From assembly GCA_964582475.1 (NCBI GenBank), contig CAZOQS010000002.1, positions 1 to 64,000 on the forward strand: a stretch of 64,000 nucleotides of DNA, in the 5' to 3' direction. Source of the DNA: JAGOTP01 sp964582475 (GTDB lineage Bacteria > Patescibacteriota > Patescibacteriia > 2-12-FULL-60-25). The translations under genes were made by a program, and so were the position numbers. The notes under the pieces are model-generated. The model made no database searches. It saw nothing but the letters and a program-made list of their open reading frames with translations, and was not told the DNA's origin. Positions 24,480 through 32,284 of the stretch are shown in pieces (positions within the stretch are counted from its first letter, which is position 1; the number at the start of each line of letters is the position of its first letter).

Positions 24480-25904
24480 CTATTTGATGAAGTAGAGCTT
24501 CTTCGCAGCAAAGGCGCACATGCGGATGAGGAGCCAGCCATCACGGAAGCGATTGATGTTTGTCTCGCCGTAGGTACGGTCTTTGTAGTGGATGGGGATC
24601 TCTTGCATCTTCAAGTTCAACTTCGCGGCACCAAAGATCAGATCAAAGTCTCCAAACGGGTCGAAGTTGCCGAAGTAGGAACGCGCACGGCTGAGTTGTT
24701 CGTAGTCACTCTTCCAGAGACACTTGGTCCCACAGAGCGTATCAGAGAAGGTCTGACCCAAGAGGGCACTGAGGGTAATGCCGAAGAATTGATTTCCAAG
24801 CCAGTTCAACGGGCGCATGGCGCGCGACTCCATGGGGTAAACGAGACGGGTACCTTGGACGTAGTCCGTGATGCGCTTGGCGAGGATATCGTAGAAGCGT
24901 GGCAATGTTTCTGGGGTGACGGTTAAGTCCGCATCGAGAATCATGAGGATGTCACCTTTAGCCATGTCGAAGCCCTTGCGTACGGCATCGCCTTTCCCTT
25001 TTCCGGTTTGCTGCGCGTAGACGACCGAGAAGGGCCATTTTTCGGCGGCCACCTCTTGAATTCGCTTCCAGGTATCATCCTTGGAATGACCTTCAACGAA
25101 GATGACTTCAAGCGCGCCGGGGAAGCTCGGCATGCGTTCTAAGGCCGCGCGAATGTTTCCAGATTCATTGCGAGCGGGGATAACGACAGACAGCGAAGGT
25201 GTTACGGGCAGTGTTTGTGTGGATGGATCCGGACGGGCGATCAGATACTCGATCGCGCACAAGCGACGAATAAGTGGAAGACGCGCGATGTAACGGTTAA
25301 CGAAATTCGAAATGAGCGGAATATAAATCGGGAGCAAACAGAATTTGCCCGTGCGGATCACATCGAGTCCGGCGAGTTCCATCAAACGGGCCGTTTGGCG
25401 CAGTCCGAGCCAGCTCGCGTATTTTCGAGGTTGAGCGAGGCCTAGGCGTGCGGCGATGCGCATCGGGATGTTCCAGAACGGGTTTACCTTGGTGAACACG
25501 AGTCGTGTGCGCGCGTGGCAGAGTCTCCGTGCCTGTTCGAGGACGGTTTGAATATCTTCGGAATAGCTCAAGAAGTCAGCGCCGATGACGTAGTCGAAGG
25601 GCTGCGTTTCGGGCAGATCTTTAATGGCATCACCTTCAATCCAGTGTCCGTTTGGATTTCGTTCTTTGGCTTTCGCGACCATCGAAGGACTGATATCGAT
25701 GCCAGACAGACGTTCGGGCTGGAGTGAAGCGGCGAGTGAGCCATCACCCATCCCGAGCTCAAAGACACTCGCCTTGGCGGGGACGATAAACTGAAACCAA
25801 CGCTCAAGCGATTGGTAGTAATAGCTGTTCCGCTTGTGCCAGGTATCGTATTTGCCAGCGTGGGCTTCGGTGTAGTCTTTTATGGAGAGAGTAGAAGGGG
25901 TCAT
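24480..25904 (-). CDS. Fused methyltransferase - family 2 glycosyltransferase
   Basis: A 474-residue two-domain protein. Residues about 1-225 are a class I methyltransferase ('ASVFELGMGDGSLAASL', 'LSGIDISPSMVAKAKER', 'FDYVIGADFLSYSED'). Residues about 235-470 are a GT-A glycosyltransferase of the DPM1/GT2 type ('LSVVIPARNESGNIRAALE', 'GKGDAVRKGFDMAKGD', metal-binding 'DADLTV', 'DTLCGTKCLWKSDY' and 'GETNINRFRDG'). GT2 enzymes of this kind move a sugar from a nucleotide donor to polyprenyl phosphate. No break or frameshift is seen between the halves. It overlaps the upstream FkbM gene by 4 bases. Confidence 0.85.
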   Translation of the reverse strand: MTPSTLSIKDYTEAHAGKYDTWHKRNSYYYQSLERWFQFIVPAKASVFELGMGDGSLAASLQPERLSGIDISPSMVAKAKERNPNGHWIEGDAIKDLPETQPFDYVIGADFLSYSEDIQTVLEQARRLCHARTRLVFTKVNPFWNIPMRIAARLGLAQPRKYASWLGLRQTARLMELAGLDVIRTGKFCLLPIYIPLISNFVNRYIARLPLIRRLCAIEYLIARPDPSTQTLPVTPSLSVVIPARNESGNIRAALERMPSFPGALEVIFVEGHSKDDTWKRIQEVAAEKWPFSVVYAQQTGKGKGDAVRKGFDMAKGDILMILDADLTVTPETLPRFYDILAKRITDYVQGTRLVYPMESRAMRPLNWLGNQFFGITLSALLGQTFSDTLCGTKCLWKSDYEQLSRARSYFGNFDPFGDFDLIFGAAKLNLKMQEIPIHYKDRTYGETNINRFRDGWLLIRMCAFAAKKLYFIK

Positions 25905-26701
25905 ACGGAGACGGGCGTAGGGGTGAGGGTGACGTCCATATAGGCGTCAGTCTGTTCAATCGCTTGGACCTGTTGGAGGGTATCGGCCGTTACTTCATAG
26001 CCTAAACGCGTACAGAGTGCCAACAGTTCTTTTGCGGAGGAGCCAGCCTTCTTCAGGCCGTACGGCCAGACTTCCATATGGATCACGGGCTTCTGAGCGA
26101 GTCCTTGGAGCCAGTCTGACATCCCAGATAGGACGGGATGCTCGTAGCCTTGAACATCGATCTTGATAAAGCGGACGTTCCGGAAGAGTTCAGGGGATTC
26201 TTGTGCGAGTGAGGAGAGACTCCGAACCTGTACCGCAATTTGTTTGGTGTGTGTCATCCCTTCCGCATCGAGCACCATGCGATTATCCGCGCGGTTCGAA
26301 GCGTTCTGGAAGAGTTGCTCCACGCCGTCCTGCGCGCCTAAGGCGACGGGGAAGAGTTGAATACGATCGAGGCCACGTTGCTTTAGATGAAATTGAAAGA
26401 CATCAACCATGATCGGATCGGGCTCAAAGGCGAGCACGCGGCCCTCAGGGCCAACCGCCTGACGAAAGAACGCAGCCGTTACTCCGACGTTCGCCCCAAT
26501 ATCCAAGACCGTCGATCCAGGGGGAATGAGTGCTCCCAACTGTTTCAAGTCATGGGACTCAAACAGAAACTTGAACCCACGATACAATCCAAGGTAGACG
26601 CGCTTGCCAAAGGGGCGGGCGAGTACACGTTCCGTAAAGAGATGCCGAGACACGGCCTGTCCGAGGCGTTGTACCTGTGAGCGGAGAAGATGATCGGACA
26701 T
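25901..26701 (-). CDS. FkbM family methyltransferase
   Basis: A 266-residue protein with the FkbM signature: 'GSTVLDIGANVGVTAAFFRQ' (SAM motif I, about 62-81), 'VLAFEPDPIMVDVFQFHL' and 'FIKIDVQGYEHPVLSGM'. FkbM enzymes O-methylate sugars or polyketides; the surrounding glycan genes favour a sugar substrate. It begins 4 bases after the membrane transferase gene and overlaps the MTase-GT2 fusion by 4 bases, so the operon is tightly coupled. Confidence 0.88.
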   Translation of the reverse strand: MSDHLLRSQVQRLGQAVSRHLFTERVLARPFGKRVYLGLYRGFKFLFESHDLKQLGALIPPGSTVLDIGANVGVTAAFFRQAVGPEGRVLAFEPDPIMVDVFQFHLKQRGLDRIQLFPVALGAQDGVEQLFQNASNRADNRMVLDAEGMTHTKQIAVQVRSLSSLAQESPELFRNVRFIKIDVQGYEHPVLSGMSDWLQGLAQKPVIHMEVWPYGLKKAGSSAKELLALCTRLGYEVTADTLQQVQAIEQTDAYMDVTLTPTPVSV

Positions 26702-26704
26702 AGG

Positions 26705-27838
26705 CTATTTTGAAAGCAAGCTCCAATATGATCCACCTTTCACGGGCAAGAACAGCAGCATATTCAACACAGGTGGAGCCCACATGAGCGCGTAGCGAGC
26801 GAATCGTCCACGCTTCGCCAAGAACGTTTTTTCTAAGTAGAGCAACCCGAGAAGTCCAAAGGGGATCACGGCGATGTATTGAACGAAGAAGTAGCGGACC
26901 AGGTAAATCGTCCAGAGGGCGGAGGGGAGCCCGACAAGCCAGAGCGCCAGCCAGCTCCGTGGCTGTTTTTCTTTGTACCAGGTGTAGAGGCCGTAACAGG
27001 CAAAGATCCAGAGGACATGAAAGCTTGCTCCCTGAATCCCGATCAGATATTTCAAGCTGCGGAAATTTTCCTCGTACTGCGCAAACTCCCAGAAATCCAA
27101 GTAGTTGAAGTTTACGTACTTCATGATGAAAACTTGAACGGGCACGAAAATGATCAAAAAGGTAGCCGAAATCAACGCGCAGATCCCGATCGCTTTCTTC
27201 CAGCCAAAGTCTTTCCACTGGAGGAGTACAGCACCGACCACAAAAAGAAGCCCAAGCGCACTCGTTTCTTTTGCGAGGCTGCCAATACCGGCGCACACGC
27301 CACACAAAAGGAACCACAGAAGCTTTTTACTCTCAAGCGCTTTAAAGCCGAGCGTGACGACGAGTACAATAAAGAAGTAGCCGCTCATGTCCGTCATTAA
27401 GGAAAACCCATACTTCAACACAGGATAGCTACAGGCGAACCACACCGTTCCGAGCGCCGCCAAGCCCGAGCGGAACTTGAAGATGCGCTTCAACAAAAAG
27501 AACAGCAGAACGATCGTTCCAAAGTAGAACGCCATGTTGAGCAAGAGCAGCGCGTTGTAGGGCGTGAGGAGCGGAACGAAGATCGAACAGATCATTCCGT
27601 AGAGAGGTTTCAACAAACGGATGTAAAAGAGCGTGAGGCGTTCACCCTCCATGGCAGGGGTCCGACCATCGAAGTGGAGGATTGTGTCGACGTAGCCCTC
27701 GGTATCGTTTTTGTCTTGGTAGAGCCCGAGGAAGGCAAAATCAAACAGCATGACCAGAAACGCGAACCCGAGCGACAGTGCCAACCAAAACCAGGTTTTT
27801 TCTCGCAGCCGCTGCACGCGCTCTAGAAATGGCAACAT
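26705..27838 (-). CDS. Polytopic GT-C/GT39-like membrane glycosyltransferase
   Basis: A 377-residue protein with about nine to ten membrane helices. The first extracytoplasmic loop contains acidic residues ('LYQDKNDTEGYVDTILHF'), as in GT-C enzymes that take sugars from polyprenyl-phosphate donors. No closer family was recognised. First gene of the four-gene operon running down to 23702; together with the GT2 enzyme it could build and transfer a lipid-linked sugar. Divergent from gtrA. Confidence 0.65.
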   Translation of the reverse strand: MLPFLERVQRLREKTWFWLALSLGFAFLVMLFDFAFLGLYQDKNDTEGYVDTILHFDGRTPAMEGERLTLFYIRLLKPLYGMICSIFVPLLTPYNALLLLNMAFYFGTIVLLFFLLKRIFKFRSGLAALGTVWFACSYPVLKYGFSLMTDMSGYFFIVLVVTLGFKALESKKLLWFLLCGVCAGIGSLAKETSALGLLFVVGAVLLQWKDFGWKKAIGICALISATFLIIFVPVQVFIMKYVNFNYLDFWEFAQYEENFRSLKYLIGIQGASFHVLWIFACYGLYTWYKEKQPRSWLALWLVGLPSALWTIYLVRYFFVQYIAVIPFGLLGLLYLEKTFLAKRGRFARYALMWAPPVLNMLLFLPVKGGSYWSLLSK

Positions 27839-27931
27839 ACGTAGGGATGGGGTGTTTCAGGCAAAGGAGTAACTGGGCGATGGTATCAATCGGGGAGGGC
27901 TCGAGCAAGGATTTTTTGAAGCCAGATTCCG

Positions 27932-27940
27932 TGCTATTCT
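27932..27940 (+). promoter_or_regulatory. Extended -10 promoter of gtrA
   Basis: TGCTATTCT ends 6 bases before the ATG at 27947, so the transcript would begin at the start codon (leaderless). Confidence 0.55.
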
Positions 27941-27946
27941 GCGCCT

Positions 27947-28426
27947 ATGGCCAGCTCGTGGAACCAAAAATGGCAACAATTAGTGAATACGGCCAAGGCG
28001 GAACAAAAGCGCCTGATCCGGTATGTCTGTATCGGGTTCTCCTCCCTTTTTCTGACGACCGGTCTGTATTATCTTCTGTCCACGGTGCTCTTTCCGAAGT
28101 CTTCACGTACCCTTTTGTATGTCCTCGTCGTGATTCTCGTCTCGTGGCTAAACTACGAAGCGAATAGCTACTTCACCTTCGAGAAGAAACGATCGGTTGC
28201 GACCATCGCGCGTTTTGCGACCATCGCGGTTATCGCGACCATTCTCAATACTATCTTATTTTGGATTGGCTATGAGCTCCTTCACCTGTGGGATTTGCTC
28301 GTGATTGTGCTCAATTGTGGAATTGTGACGCTCTTTACCTTTTCTTCTCATCGGTTGTTTACCTTTCATGAAAACCCGTGGCGACATCTCGCACGGTTAA
28401 AAACGAAGTTTTTTAAGGAGAGCTGA
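27947..28426 (+). CDS. GtrA-like flippase-family membrane protein
   Basis: A 159-residue protein with four transmembrane helices and the GtrA pattern: 'RLIRYVCIGFSSLFLTTGL', 'SWLNYEANSYFTF' and 'LFTFSSHRLFTF'. GtrA proteins are thought to move or organise polyprenyl-phosphate sugars across the membrane. The divergent four-gene glycan operon is its natural partner. The start codon lies almost on the predicted transcription start. Confidence 0.88.
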   Translation: MASSWNQKWQQLVNTAKAEQKRLIRYVCIGFSSLFLTTGLYYLLSTVLFPKSSRTLLYVLVVILVSWLNYEANSYFTFEKKRSVATIARFATIAVIATILNTILFWIGYELLHLWDLLVIVLNCGIVTLFTFSSHRLFTFHENPWRHLARLKTKFFKES

Positions 28427-28454
28427 GGTTATTTGTCTAGATTGAGCCAAATTG

Positions 28455-28483
28455 TTGACATTTTGCATAAAAGAGCGTAGACT
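28455..28483 (+). promoter_or_regulatory. Promoter of cassette gene B
   Basis: TTGACA (28455-28460), a 17-base spacer and TAGACT (28478-28483) form a near-consensus promoter. The leader of about 65 bases can form a GCGTACGC/GCGAACGC-type hairpin. Confidence 0.8.
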
Positions 28484-28555
28484 GGTTCGTTAGCGTACGC
28501 AGGAATTCCCTTGCGAACGCTTACGTTCCCACCCCCCCCACGCAGGAGATGTGCG

Positions 28556-28999
28556 ATGCCCCAGATCAGCGAATCGGTGAATTCCTACGAAGTTTTTTTC
28601 GCTCTGCTCGCCCTCACGTGGGTGCTGGGCATCGAACGCTTCTTCCGCACGGAGGTGCTGCCCTACGCCTACTTCTACAAGGTCTGTAAGAAGGAGCTCG
28701 AGGCGGAGCCCCTCCTGGGCTACCGCGGTTCCGATCTCTCGGGCCTCAAGGTCCTCGGGATGCTGGAGGCCCGCCTGCCCGGCGACGGTGACTTGTTCGT
28801 GCGCATGTATCAGGAGGCGTTCCGGCTGCTCAAAGTATATCTGCTGTTTGGAGGATTGATCATGATCCTCTTGCTGCTGGTGTGCGGGTCATCCGATGTC
28901 AGCCGTACCTTCAAGCTGATCATGCTGGCCAGCCTGGCGCTGTACGGCGAGTGCCCCTCCTTCCTCGGGAGGATCCGCAGCATCCTGCGTTCCCCCTGA
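28556..28999 (+). CDS. High-GC cassette gene B: small membrane protein, unknown
   Basis: A 147-residue protein with strong G/C preference at third codon positions, unlike gtrA before it. ATG 28556 is preceded by CAGGAG at a good Shine-Dalgarno distance; an upstream in-frame ATG (28511) has none. Three hydrophobic stretches are visible: about 9-27 ('EVFFALLALTWVLGIERFF'), about 91-109 ('LLKVYLLFGGLIMILLLLV') and about 117-130. Two charged loops lie between. No family was recognised. It has its own consensus promoter and GC-rich terminator. Confidence 0.65.
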   Translation: MPQISESVNSYEVFFALLALTWVLGIERFFRTEVLPYAYFYKVCKKELEAEPLLGYRGSDLSGLKVLGMLEARLPGDGDLFVRMYQEAFRLLKVYLLFGGLIMILLLLVCGSSDVSRTFKLIMLASLALYGECPSFLGRIRSILRSP

Positions 29000-29001
29000 T
29001 C

Positions 29002-29055
29002 GCGCCCGGTCTGTCGACAGTGCTCCTGTCTTCGGACCGGGCGCATTGTCATTTT
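29002..29055 (+). terminator. Terminator of cassette gene B
   Basis: GCGCCCGGTC and GACCGGGCGC form a perfect 10-bp stem; the loop contains a further CTGTCGACAG hairpin; ATTGTCATTTT follows. It starts 2 bases after the stop. Confidence 0.85.
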
Positions 29056-29082
29056 AGGAGGGGATCACGTAGTATTTCGGAT

Positions 29083-29529
29083 ATGTCTCAAGATATTCTT
29101 CCCTTGCTCGTTTTCTTCGGGCTGATTGCTCTCTTTTTCTATAAATTGGGACGGTTCATCGTCTCTCTTGTGCGACCAGATTTGCTTACGCAGTGGAAGC
29201 CCGTTCAGGGCGACGTGACGAGAGTTGAAGATGTTGAAGACGGCTGGCACCTCTTCATGACCTACACGGTCAACAATCAGACGTATCCAATTGAAGGGGT
29301 GATGGATAAGCGTAGCACTCAGCCGCCAACGCAGACAGAACTCTGCTACAAAGAAAAAGACCCGGCCATTTGGGATTGGGCAGAGGATCGCTTAGTTGAT
29401 CAATCAGAAGTGAAGCACACAAAATTTGTTTGGTTTTTTGTCTTGTCTTTGCTTGCGATGGTGGGAATTCTTGTGTTGCTCGCAGTATACGCACCGCAGG
29501 TTCTATACGGATTGGTGGGGAGTAAATAA
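29083..29529 (+). CDS. DUF3592-like two-TM membrane protein
   Basis: A 148-residue protein with N-terminal (about 5-26) and C-terminal (about 116-140) transmembrane segments around a beta-rich domain ('GDVTRVEDVEDGWHLFMTYT', 'YKEKDPAIWDWAEDRLVD'). It resembles the protein at 7941-8414 in topology and domain. ATG 29083 is used because it begins the first membrane segment; the longer in-frame reading runs back through the cassette terminator. Confidence 0.7.
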   Translation: MSQDILPLLVFFGLIALFFYKLGRFIVSLVRPDLLTQWKPVQGDVTRVEDVEDGWHLFMTYTVNNQTYPIEGVMDKRSTQPPTQTELCYKEKDPAIWDWAEDRLVDQSEVKHTKFVWFFVLSLLAMVGILVLLAVYAPQVLYGLVGSK

Positions 29530-29536
29530 GGAATAC

Positions 29537-29567
29537 AAAAAAACCACCGGACCTCGGTGGTTTTTTG
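29537..29567 (+). terminator. Bidirectional terminator between DUF3592-like gene and recR
   Basis: AAAAAAACCACCG and CGGTGGTTTTTT form a stem around a short loop, with A- and T-runs on both sides; the two flanking genes converge on it. Confidence 0.92.
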
Positions 29568-29568
29568 T

Positions 29569-30174
29569 TTACGACTCCTTCCGATTCTTCAACGCATCCG
29601 CCACCGTCGTCGCATCCGCGTATTCAAGTGATGCGCCTGTTGGTAATCCACGTGCCAGCCGTGTGAGTCGTACGTCAGTCCCTTCGAGACGTTTGCGCAA
29701 ATACAGCGAGGTCGTGTCACCTGGGATATCTGTATCAAGCGCCAGAATGATTTCGGTGATTTTTGGTTCACTGCTCCGAATTCGTTCGAGGAGATAGTTG
29801 ATCGTTAGCGTGTCCGGTGTACGGCCCTCAATCGGATCAATCGCCCCCCCAAGGACGTGGTAACGCCCTTGAAAACCCCCCGTGTCTTCGATGACACGCA
29901 CATCAGGGCTCATCGCCACAACACAGATCGAAGCCGGGTCCCGCTTCGGATCCCGACAAATCCGACAGATCGCCTGATCCGTCCACTGATAACAAACAGA
30001 GCAAGAAGACAGGTCCTTACTCAGTCCCTCAATCGCCCGTGCAAACTGTTCAATCACTTCCCGCGGCTGCGTCACCAACCAATACGCATACCGCAACGCC
30101 GCCCTCGGCCCAACCCCAGGCAGACGGTCAAATGCGGCCGCCGCCTGTTGAATCGGAAGTGGGAGTAGGGCCAT
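29569..30174 (-). CDS. recR: Recombination protein RecR
   Basis: A 201-residue RecR of normal length: an N-terminal helix-hairpin-helix ('FDRLPGVGPRAALRYAYWL'), a four-cysteine zinc finger ('CSVCYQWTDQAICRICRD', about 57-74), a Toprim domain ('ICVVAMSPDVRVIEDTGGF', 'LALDTDIPGDTTSLYL') and a C-terminal 'LTRLARGLPTGASLEYAD'. RecR loads RecA at gaps with RecF/RecO. It follows ybaB on the same strand, as is common, but a 100-base inverted-repeat element lies between them. Confidence 0.95.
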   Translation of the reverse strand: MALLPLPIQQAAAAFDRLPGVGPRAALRYAYWLVTQPREVIEQFARAIEGLSKDLSSCSVCYQWTDQAICRICRDPKRDPASICVVAMSPDVRVIEDTGGFQGRYHVLGGAIDPIEGRTPDTLTINYLLERIRSSEPKITEIILALDTDIPGDTTSLYLRKRLEGTDVRLTRLARGLPTGASLEYADATTVADALKNRKES

Positions 30175-30224
30175 AAAAATCTATTTGGTGGTGTTGTTCA
30201 TGCTTTGTTCACGTTCCACACGCC

Positions 30225-30341
30225 TTTACTCGCTAAACGAGTAAACAGCTCCCCAAAGCAAGACTTAGGACGAGCGACGGCGAGTTCGTGAGCGAGACGC
30301 CAGCAGGCAAGCGAGCGTGCTTGCTTTGGGGAGCTGTTTAC
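30225..30341. repeat. 22-bp perfect inverted repeat with a 57-base loop between ybaB and recR
   Basis: GTAAACAGCTCCCCAAAGCAAG (30241-30262) is the exact reverse complement of 30320-30341, whose end includes the ybaB stop codon. An overlapping 8-bp hairpin (TTTACTCG / CGAGTAAA, 30225-30245) competes for the left arm. No U-run follows on either strand, so this is not a typical terminator. Confidence 0.85.
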
Positions 30342-30664
30342 GACTGCCCACCTTTCATCATATCCCCAAACTCATTCATGATATCCATGCCACCACCTTC
30401 ACGCATTTTCGTGGCAAGAATCTGTTGAAGTTTCTGAGCGGCGTCATTGAAGGCTTCTTTGAGGAGCTGTTCAAGCTTGCTGCGATCCGTCATGAGTTCT
30501 TGGTCGATTTGGATATTTGTGACCTGTTGGGTGCCGTTGATTGTTACTTTTACCTTGCCCCACCCAGCCGATCCTTCCGCGCTGATTTCGGAGAGTTGGT
30601 CTTGGAGCGCTTTAGCTTTATCTTTCAAATCTTTGAATTGCTTGAGTTTGCCGAGGAAGGACAT
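30338..30664 (-). CDS. YbaB/EbfC nucleoid-associated protein
   Basis: A 108-residue YbaB/EbfC family protein: an N-terminal helix ('FKDLKDKAKALQDQLSEISA'), the central beta strands 'GWGKVKVTINGTQQVTNIQI' and a C-terminal helix ('LEQLLKEAFNDAAQKLQ'). The family forms DNA-binding dimers and usually sits next to recR, as here. Confidence 0.9.
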   Translation of the reverse strand: MSFLGKLKQFKDLKDKAKALQDQLSEISAEGSAGWGKVKVTINGTQQVTNIQIDQELMTDRSKLEQLLKEAFNDAAQKLQQILATKMREGGGMDIMNEFGDMMKGGQS

Positions 30665-30711
30665 AGAAGTAGGGGAGCGAGAGGGTTAAATCGAAATTAG
30701 GATGACGGGTT

Positions 30712-32181
30712 TTAGAAGGGTTGTCCAGAATTCATCATCGGGGGAGGAGTGCCGCCCGGTGGGAGTGGGCCGCCTGGGGAAATCGCCTGTCCACGGTTGA
30801 GGGCGGGCGGGGGTCCGAGGTCGTGGCGTTGAAGGTTCTTAAAGCTGGCGCGTGCCGCATCGAAGAAAAGCTTCACGACTCCAGTAGGACCATTGCGGTG
30901 TTTGGCGATGTGAATTTCGGCGACGTGCTGTTCTTCGGGGGAGAGATCTTCTGGGCGGTAGTTTTTGTCGGCTGCTTTTCGATAGATAAACATTACGATG
31001 TCGGCGTCTTGCTCGATCGAACCCGATTCACGCAAGTGAGCGAGACGGGGGATGGCAGGCTTCTGCAATTCCACGCTACGTGAGAGCTGAGACAGAGCGA
31101 TGACGGGAATGTTTAATTCACGGGCAATTGACTTGAGACCACGCGTAATCTCGGCAACTTCTTGTGTGCGGTTATCGCCACCGCCACCTCCACGACCTTC
31201 CATGAGCTGCAAGTAGTCGACGATCAACATGCCAAGGCCATGCTCTGTCTGAAGGCGGCGCGCTTTTGTACGCACTTCCATGATGTTGGCATTACCCGAA
31301 TCATCAATGAAAATAGGTGCTTCAGACAGTACCCCGAGGGCGTGACCGATACGTGGGAATTCGTCTTCGGTTCCGTTTTGATTGAGTTTTCCGGTACGCA
31401 TGCGCCACAAGTCAACGTTGGCTTCGGCACAGATCATACGGTCAACCAGCTGCTCCTTCGACATTTCCAAGGAGAAGATGCCAACCGGCACACGATGTTT
31501 TACGGCGGCGATGCGAGCGATGTCGAGCGCGAACGAGGTTTTTCCACACGCTGGACGCGCAGCAAGGATAATCAAGTCGCTCTTTTGCATGCCTCCGAGG
31601 AGGTTGTCGAGCTCGGTGTAGTTGGTAGGAACACCGCGTAACTTTCCTTTTTCACGATGCAATTCATCGATGCGATCGAACGCGTCCGCCAAAACAGTTC
31701 TGATCGGAGTGAACGCGTGCTTCAAGAATTTTTGCGAGACGTTGAAGAGCGAGCGTTCCGCTTTATCGAGCACGTCGGCGACGTCATCCGCTTCTTGATA
31801 GCCAAGCGCCATGATCTCCGACGCGGAATTCAACAACCGGCGGAGCGTGGCTTTGCGCTGCACGATCTGTCCGTAGTGCTCGACGTGGCTGGCGGTTGGA
31901 ACCGCGTTCGATAGTCCGATGAGCTCGGCACGACCTCCAACAAGTTCGAGTTCTCCTTTTTCGCTCAAGCGGTTCCCGAGCGACAACAAGTCGATCGGTT
32001 CGCTGCGACGATACAAGTCCAACATCGCTTCGTAGATTCGGCGATGTTTATCGACATAGAAATCCTCGGGGGTCGTCGAATCAGCCACCTTAATCATGGC
32101 GTCTTTGTCCAACAGCAACGAGCCGAGAAATGATTGCTCGGCTTCGATGTTTTGGGGGGTGAGACGCTCAAGGCCAGCCAT
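30712..32181 (-). CDS. dnaB: Replicative DNA helicase DnaB
   Basis: A 489-residue DnaB. The N-terminal primase-interacting domain (about 8-110, 'PQNIEAEQSFLGSLLLDKDA') is joined by a linker helix to the RecA-like motor (about 175-450). Motor motifs are Walker A 'ARPACGKTSFALDIA', 'GIFSLEMSKEQLVDRM', Walker B 'LGMLIVDYLQLMEG', 'IPVIALSQLSRSVE' and an arginine finger near 'IAKHRNGPTG'. The C-terminal 30 residues are proline/glycine-rich. Downstream ybaB and recR are on the same strand. Divergent from the amino-acid permease gene. Confidence 0.96.
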   Translation of the reverse strand: MAGLERLTPQNIEAEQSFLGSLLLDKDAMIKVADSTTPEDFYVDKHRRIYEAMLDLYRRSEPIDLLSLGNRLSEKGELELVGGRAELIGLSNAVPTASHVEHYGQIVQRKATLRRLLNSASEIMALGYQEADDVADVLDKAERSLFNVSQKFLKHAFTPIRTVLADAFDRIDELHREKGKLRGVPTNYTELDNLLGGMQKSDLIILAARPACGKTSFALDIARIAAVKHRVPVGIFSLEMSKEQLVDRMICAEANVDLWRMRTGKLNQNGTEDEFPRIGHALGVLSEAPIFIDDSGNANIMEVRTKARRLQTEHGLGMLIVDYLQLMEGRGGGGGDNRTQEVAEITRGLKSIARELNIPVIALSQLSRSVELQKPAIPRLAHLRESGSIEQDADIVMFIYRKAADKNYRPEDLSPEEQHVAEIHIAKHRNGPTGVVKLFFDAARASFKNLQRHDLGPPPALNRGQAISPGGPLPPGGTPPPMMNSGQPF

Positions 32182-32266
32182 ATGGGGCCATCTTACGGAC
32201 GGGGGTCGAGGAGGGGAAGGGCCATGCCTGTGCTCTGCTTGTGTATCGCCTGTGGGTTCGTTTTTC

Positions 32267-32275
32267 TGCTATACT
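32267..32275 (+). promoter_or_regulatory. Extended -10 promoter of the permease gene
   Basis: TGCTATACT ends 9 bases before the ATG at 32285, leaving almost no leader. Confidence 0.55.
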
Positions 32276-32284
32276 CTGCCGAGA

